Shown here piece after piece: positions 60,466 to 64,000 of a DNA stretch of 64,000 nt (the stretch's first letter is position 1; every line of letters begins with the position of its first letter). The translations under genes and the position numbers were made by a program. Where the stretch lies: contig CAMCPL010000003.1 in NCBI GenBank assembly GCA_945876745.1, positions 163,922 through 227,921 on the forward strand. Direction: 5' to 3'. The stretch comes from an uncultured Clostridia bacterium (lineage in GTDB: Bacteria > Bacillota > Clostridia > Oscillospirales > Acutalibacteraceae). Under the pieces are notes generated by a model that searched no databases, had not been told where the DNA came from, and saw only the letters and a list, made by a program, of their open reading frames with translations.

Positions 60466-61224
60466 TTACAAATCCAAATCCTTCAAATATTTTGCAGTTG
60501 CTTTCTTGCCGGCTTTGAAGCCCTTTAGGATAAAGCCGTGGTCTCCGTGAACCTCAATCAATTCGCAATTCTCATATCTCTCATTCGCTTTTCTTGAATA
60601 TTCAATCTTAACGAGCTTGTCCTCAATTCCGTGAATAATCAAAACAGGCTTTTTGAAGGTGCAAATCTGCTCATAAGGGTCAAGAGTTCTTGCATCCTCA
60701 ACATACTTTTTGCCGAGCTTGACAAAAATACCGTGAAAGCTGTCAGGCACATTGTTTGAATCGATCTTTGTTCCGATTACACATCCGCGTCTTGAATCAT
60801 CGGGAATACAAAGGGCGGGATAATACATAATCATCCTTTCAATTTCATCCTCTTTTTCGGCAGCTACTAACGAGCATACAAGTCCACCCTGACTGCAACC
60901 GCAAAGGGTTATATGATTGTTATCAACACAATCAAGATTTTTCGCGTATTCAAGCACATCAAAAAGATTTTTCTTTTGAGTCTGTACGCTCATATTTACA
61001 CTTTTACCTCCTGAAATTCCGCTTCCGGACATACAAAAATCAAACATAATTACAGTATAGCCTGCGTCTGTAAATGCCTTTGCATAAGGCGAGGTAATCA
61101 GCATATTGCTTGCAAATCCGTGACATAAAATGACCGTCTTTTTAGGCTTTTTTGCATCACAATTAAGCATTATTCCTCTTAATGTATTTCCTGCACTTGT
61201 TATCTTGAACGGTTTGATTTTCAT
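60466..61224 (-). CDS. Alpha/beta hydrolase
   Basis: VILCHGFASNM, LCGCSQGGLVCSL (GxSxG-like), HGIEDKLV, HGDHGF. Confidence 0.88.
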   Translation of the reverse strand: MKIKPFKITSAGNTLRGIMLNCDAKKPKKTVILCHGFASNMLITSPYAKAFTDAGYTVIMFDFCMSGSGISGGKSVNMSVQTQKKNLFDVLEYAKNLDCVDNNHITLCGCSQGGLVCSLVAAEKEDEIERMIMYYPALCIPDDSRRGCVIGTKIDSNNVPDSFHGIFVKLGKKYVEDARTLDPYEQICTFKKPVLIIHGIEDKLVKIEYSRKANERYENCELIEVHGDHGFILKGFKAGKKATAKYLKDLDL

Positions 61225-61241
61225 AAAATTCATCCTTTTTG

Positions 61242-61703
61242 TCATATTAATAAATTTAGCAATGCTTCGCAACCGGCATAGATGTCCTTGTAGCACCTGT
61301 CAAAATCACGGGTGTACCAAGGGTACGAAACATCTGCGCTGCTGCCTGTGTATTCCATAAGCTTGCGGATTTTGTTGTCCTTATCTCCGCAGAGAATACG
61401 AGTTATATTGCGAATGTTGGCACTGTCCATACCGATGAACAAATCGTATTTATCGTAGTCGCTCGCTTTCAGCTGAACTGCTCTTTTACCACTCGGATTA
61501 ATACCGTGTGCTTCAAGGATAGCCTTTGCAGGCGGATAAACCGGATTTCCAATTCCGTTGTATATTTCCTCCGTACTGGTAGCAGAGGAGGAAATAATAA
61601 AATCCTTTTCTAAGCCTCTGCGTTTAACCATATCTTTTAACACAAATTCAGCCATAGGCGAACGACAAATGTTCCCGTGGCACACAAACATAATTTTAAT
61701 CAT
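61242..61703 (-). CDS. Low molecular weight protein-tyrosine phosphatase
   Basis: MIKIMFVCHGNICRSPMAEFVLKD (CX5R), VSYPWYTRDFDRCY. Confidence 0.95.
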   Translation of the reverse strand: MIKIMFVCHGNICRSPMAEFVLKDMVKRRGLEKDFIISSSATSTEEIYNGIGNPVYPPAKAILEAHGINPSGKRAVQLKASDYDKYDLFIGMDSANIRNITRILCGDKDNKIRKLMEYTGSSADVSYPWYTRDFDRCYKDIYAGCEALLNLLI

Positions 61704-61714
61704 ATTAATTCTCC

Positions 61715-62389
61715 TTATGAATCAGCCTTGCTAATATTTCTTATCCATATATCCAAAAATTCCATTTGTTCCTTTGTGTGAAACCAATGCTCGCCACCGT
61801 TCATTACTGTTAGCGTAGCCGGTGCGTTTGAACAAAATTCCTTAATCGTATCGAGCGATTGCATATTGTCGTTACTGCCGTAAAGTATATCGGTCGGTAC
61901 AGTCCAGATTATCTTGTGTTTTCTGACATATTGAAGATAATCCCACGATAAATCATCACCGAAATCTACGGGGATTATTCTTTTTTCCTCCAGCTCCTGC
62001 TCGGTTGCTCCTGCCCATTTTATCATATCAAGAATTAACCTTTCAAGGTTAACAATGGGAGAAATGAAATACGCCTTGCTGACATATTTTTCAATCCCGG
62101 AATTCATTGAAAAATACGCACCTATGCTGTTTGCAATCAGGGTAATTTTGTTGTATTTTTCGGAAAGCTCCTTGAATTTTTTCGAAAATTCAGCCTTTGC
62201 ATCCCAAGGGTTTTCCGATTTATAATCAAAGCCGTAAACACCCTCCTTGAAAAATTGTTTATAATGCTCCGCTTCGCTTGCGTTGCCGCCCTTGCCGTGA
62301 ACATAAACTACAATGTCCTTTTTAGAATTGATTGACTGTAATTTATCTGAGTGTTCTGCACTAATAAATCTCTCTTTTTCAAAAATCAT
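61715..62389 (-). CDS. Alpha/beta hydrolase (YdeN/esterase-like)
   Basis: VVYVHGKGGNASEAEHYKQFF, LIANSIGAYFS, DILYGSNDNMQSL, NGGEHWFHT. Confidence 0.85.
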   Translation of the reverse strand: MIFEKERFISAEHSDKLQSINSKKDIVVYVHGKGGNASEAEHYKQFFKEGVYGFDYKSENPWDAKAEFSKKFKELSEKYNKITLIANSIGAYFSMNSGIEKYVSKAYFISPIVNLERLILDMIKWAGATEQELEEKRIIPVDFGDDLSWDYLQYVRKHKIIWTVPTDILYGSNDNMQSLDTIKEFCSNAPATLTVMNGGEHWFHTKEQMEFLDIWIRNISKADS

Positions 62390-62483
62390 ATTGCTACTCC
62401 TTATTTGCCATTTCCAGCCTCACTTTTTATCTGCTAATCGCAGTAGTACACAACAAAGTCTTGTTTATATGATATTTTATTAG

Positions 62484-62585
62484 CGTGTTGTTGTCAATAA
62501 AAAAGATTATCCCGGCTGGCAGGAAAAATTCCCCGATTCAGCAGACCGATTAGTTGCCATCATAAAGCACGAGAGGGAAAAATAA
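62484..62585 (+). pseudogene. Possible gene remnant RVVVNKKDYPGWQEKFPDSADRLVAIIKHEREK*
   Basis: Coding-like C-terminal fragment, no start codon/RBS, in an otherwise noncoding gap. Confidence 0.35.
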
Positions 62586-62708
62586 ATTATGCAATTTTAT
62601 AGAACTAAAAGTTTATGACCTAATTTCATTAATTAGTAAAAAATATACAAAAGCAATAATTAAAGAAAATTGCCATATTACAAATAAAATGTTTTTTTCA
62701 AAATAAAA

Positions 62709-62742
62709 AAGCCCTTGAAACGCATTTGTTTCAAGGGGATTG
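62709..62742 (-). terminator. Rho-independent terminator of metA
   Basis: Minus strand CCCCTTGAAACaaatgcGTTTCAAGGGcttttttatttt. Confidence 0.85.
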
Positions 62743-62759
62743 TTTATTTATATTCGTTT

Positions 62760-63674
62760 TTATAAAGTGTTCAAATCGTATGGCGTTTTTTGATATACAA
62801 AGTAATTCAGCCAGTTGTTGAAAATGAGGTTTGCCGTGCCTCTCCAAGTCATCTTCGGAACAGCCTTCGGGTCGTTATTCGGAAAATAATTAATCGGCAT
62901 TTCAATATCGAGACCCTTGTCTATGTCTCTGAAATATTCCTTTGCAAGAGTATCTCTGTCGTACTCGCTGTGACCTGTTATGAAAAACTTTCTGCATTCC
63001 ATATCGGCAACAATGTGCACTCCGGCATCCTCGCTGTACGAAAGAATTTGTAAATCCTTTATCTGCGCAATGTCGCCTCGCTTAATTTGAGTGTGCCTTG
63101 AGTGCGGAACATAATATATGTCATCCAGTCCTCTCATTAAAGGATGCGTATCATCAAGACAGAAGTGGGGGAATATTCCGAAGATTTTTTTGTCCGTCGG
63201 ATATTTCTTAATACCGTAATGATAATAAAGTCCTGCCTGTGCACCCCAACATATGTGCATTACGGAATAAACATTCTTCTTGCTCCATTCCATAATCGTG
63301 CATAGCTCGTCCCAATAGTCGACCTCTTCAAACGGCATTTGTTCAACAGGCGCGCCTGTAATTATCATTCCGTCGTATTTGTTGTCTTTTATATCTTCAA
63401 ATACATTGTAGAATTTGTCCATATGACTTTTTGAAACATTCTTCGCTTCGTGTGTCGCAACCTGTAAAAAGTCGATATCTATTTGAAGCGGTGAATTACT
63501 GAGCAGTCTTAACAGCTGTGTTTCCGTTTCAAGCTTTGTCGGCATAAGGTTAAGTATTATTATTTTAAGCGGTCGAATATCCTGATTGTCGGCACGTGTG
63601 TTGCCCATAACAAATATGTTCTCTATTTCAAGACTTTGTTTAGCGGGCAGCTCGTTGTCAATTCTAATCGGCAT
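62760..63674 (-). CDS. metA: Homoserine O-succinyl/acetyltransferase
   Basis: MPIRIDNELPAKQSLEIENIFVM, ILNLMPTKLETETQLLRLLSNSPLQI, ITGAPVE, HICWGAQAGLYYHYGI. Confidence 0.97.
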   Translation of the reverse strand: MPIRIDNELPAKQSLEIENIFVMGNTRADNQDIRPLKIIILNLMPTKLETETQLLRLLSNSPLQIDIDFLQVATHEAKNVSKSHMDKFYNVFEDIKDNKYDGMIITGAPVEQMPFEEVDYWDELCTIMEWSKKNVYSVMHICWGAQAGLYYHYGIKKYPTDKKIFGIFPHFCLDDTHPLMRGLDDIYYVPHSRHTQIKRGDIAQIKDLQILSYSEDAGVHIVADMECRKFFITGHSEYDRDTLAKEYFRDIDKGLDIEMPINYFPNNDPKAVPKMTWRGTANLIFNNWLNYFVYQKTPYDLNTL

Positions 63675-63875
63675 ATCTCAACCTCCTTGTTCATCAAAAT
63701 AATTATAGATGATATTATATCATTTAGTATTTAATAATTCAAGATATATATTTTATTTTATACATTATACATAAGTCGTTGTAGCTTATTGTCCTTTGTA
63801 GGTGATATTGTCCATATTTTTTGCAAATACGAAAAACATTATGTTAATTTTGTCGGTTTTGAAAAAAATTCAATA

Positions 63876-63920
63876 TTTTTGAAAAAAATGCTTGACTTTT
63901 GGAACATAAGGTGGTATTAT
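63876..63920 (+). promoter_or_regulatory. Probable rRNA operon promoter (UP element, TTGACT-17-TATTAT)
   Basis: tttttgaaaaaaatgc-TTGACT-17-TATTAT; downstream leader GTCGCaagtgagaGCGAC...aaaggaccttgaaaattgaacaac resembles a pre-16S leader. Confidence 0.7.
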
Positions 63921-64000
63921 TGTCAAGTCGCAAGTGAGAGCGACGAAGCAAAGGACCTTGAAAATTGAACAACGATGAAAAAGGAACCCGAAAAAGACGA

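Noticed and set aside
63675-63800. SAM riboswitch upstream of metA
   Set aside because: Searched by eye for SAM-I/SAM-II-type conserved blocks on the minus strand; only A/T-rich sequence seen.

Overview
The window looks like a low-GC Firmicutes chromosome, probably a gut Clostridia (Oscillospiraceae/Ruminococcaceae-like; taxonomy inferred from gene content and repeats, not computed). Most of it is ordinary core genome: end of a sporulation-type sigma factor, AGCS alanine symporter, glmS behind a recognisable glmS ribozyme, M24 peptidase, GH51, dut, trkA/trkH, MocR regulator, GH3, fucO-like ADH, uvrB-MATE-uvrA, upp-uraA, rnhA, RNase J, rplI, dnaB, tilS, ftsH, PfkB/GH4, a full pyrC-carAB-pyrK-D-F-E-B-I operon, four tRNAs (Ser-GGA, Asp-GTC, Thr-GGT, Leu-GAG), metA and, at the right edge, a probable rRNA-operon promoter/leader. 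About 15.7-25.0 kb is accessory-like. It holds a 1384-aa secreted protein translationally adjacent to an unannotated 47-aa peptide, a sialidase, and a dense mosaic of interspersed structured repeats. The main points for follow-up are: (i) two paralogous 45-47 aa peptides with a shared K-Y-P-E-MF...LEG...D-aromatic pattern, neither present as its own ORF in the supplied track; (ii) a family of 11 two-hairpin repeats, all in the same orientation, with compensatory variation in stem 2, often followed by arrays of mini-hairpins punctuated by TTCA(T/C); (iii) a duplicated palindromic tRNA-Ser 3'-end element; (iv) the glmS ribozyme; (v) an A_AAA_AAC slippery site joining two overlapping ORFs; (vi) a 13-bp perfect inverted repeat around the promoter of the surface-protein operon. 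Everything was read by eye; no database or folding computation was run.
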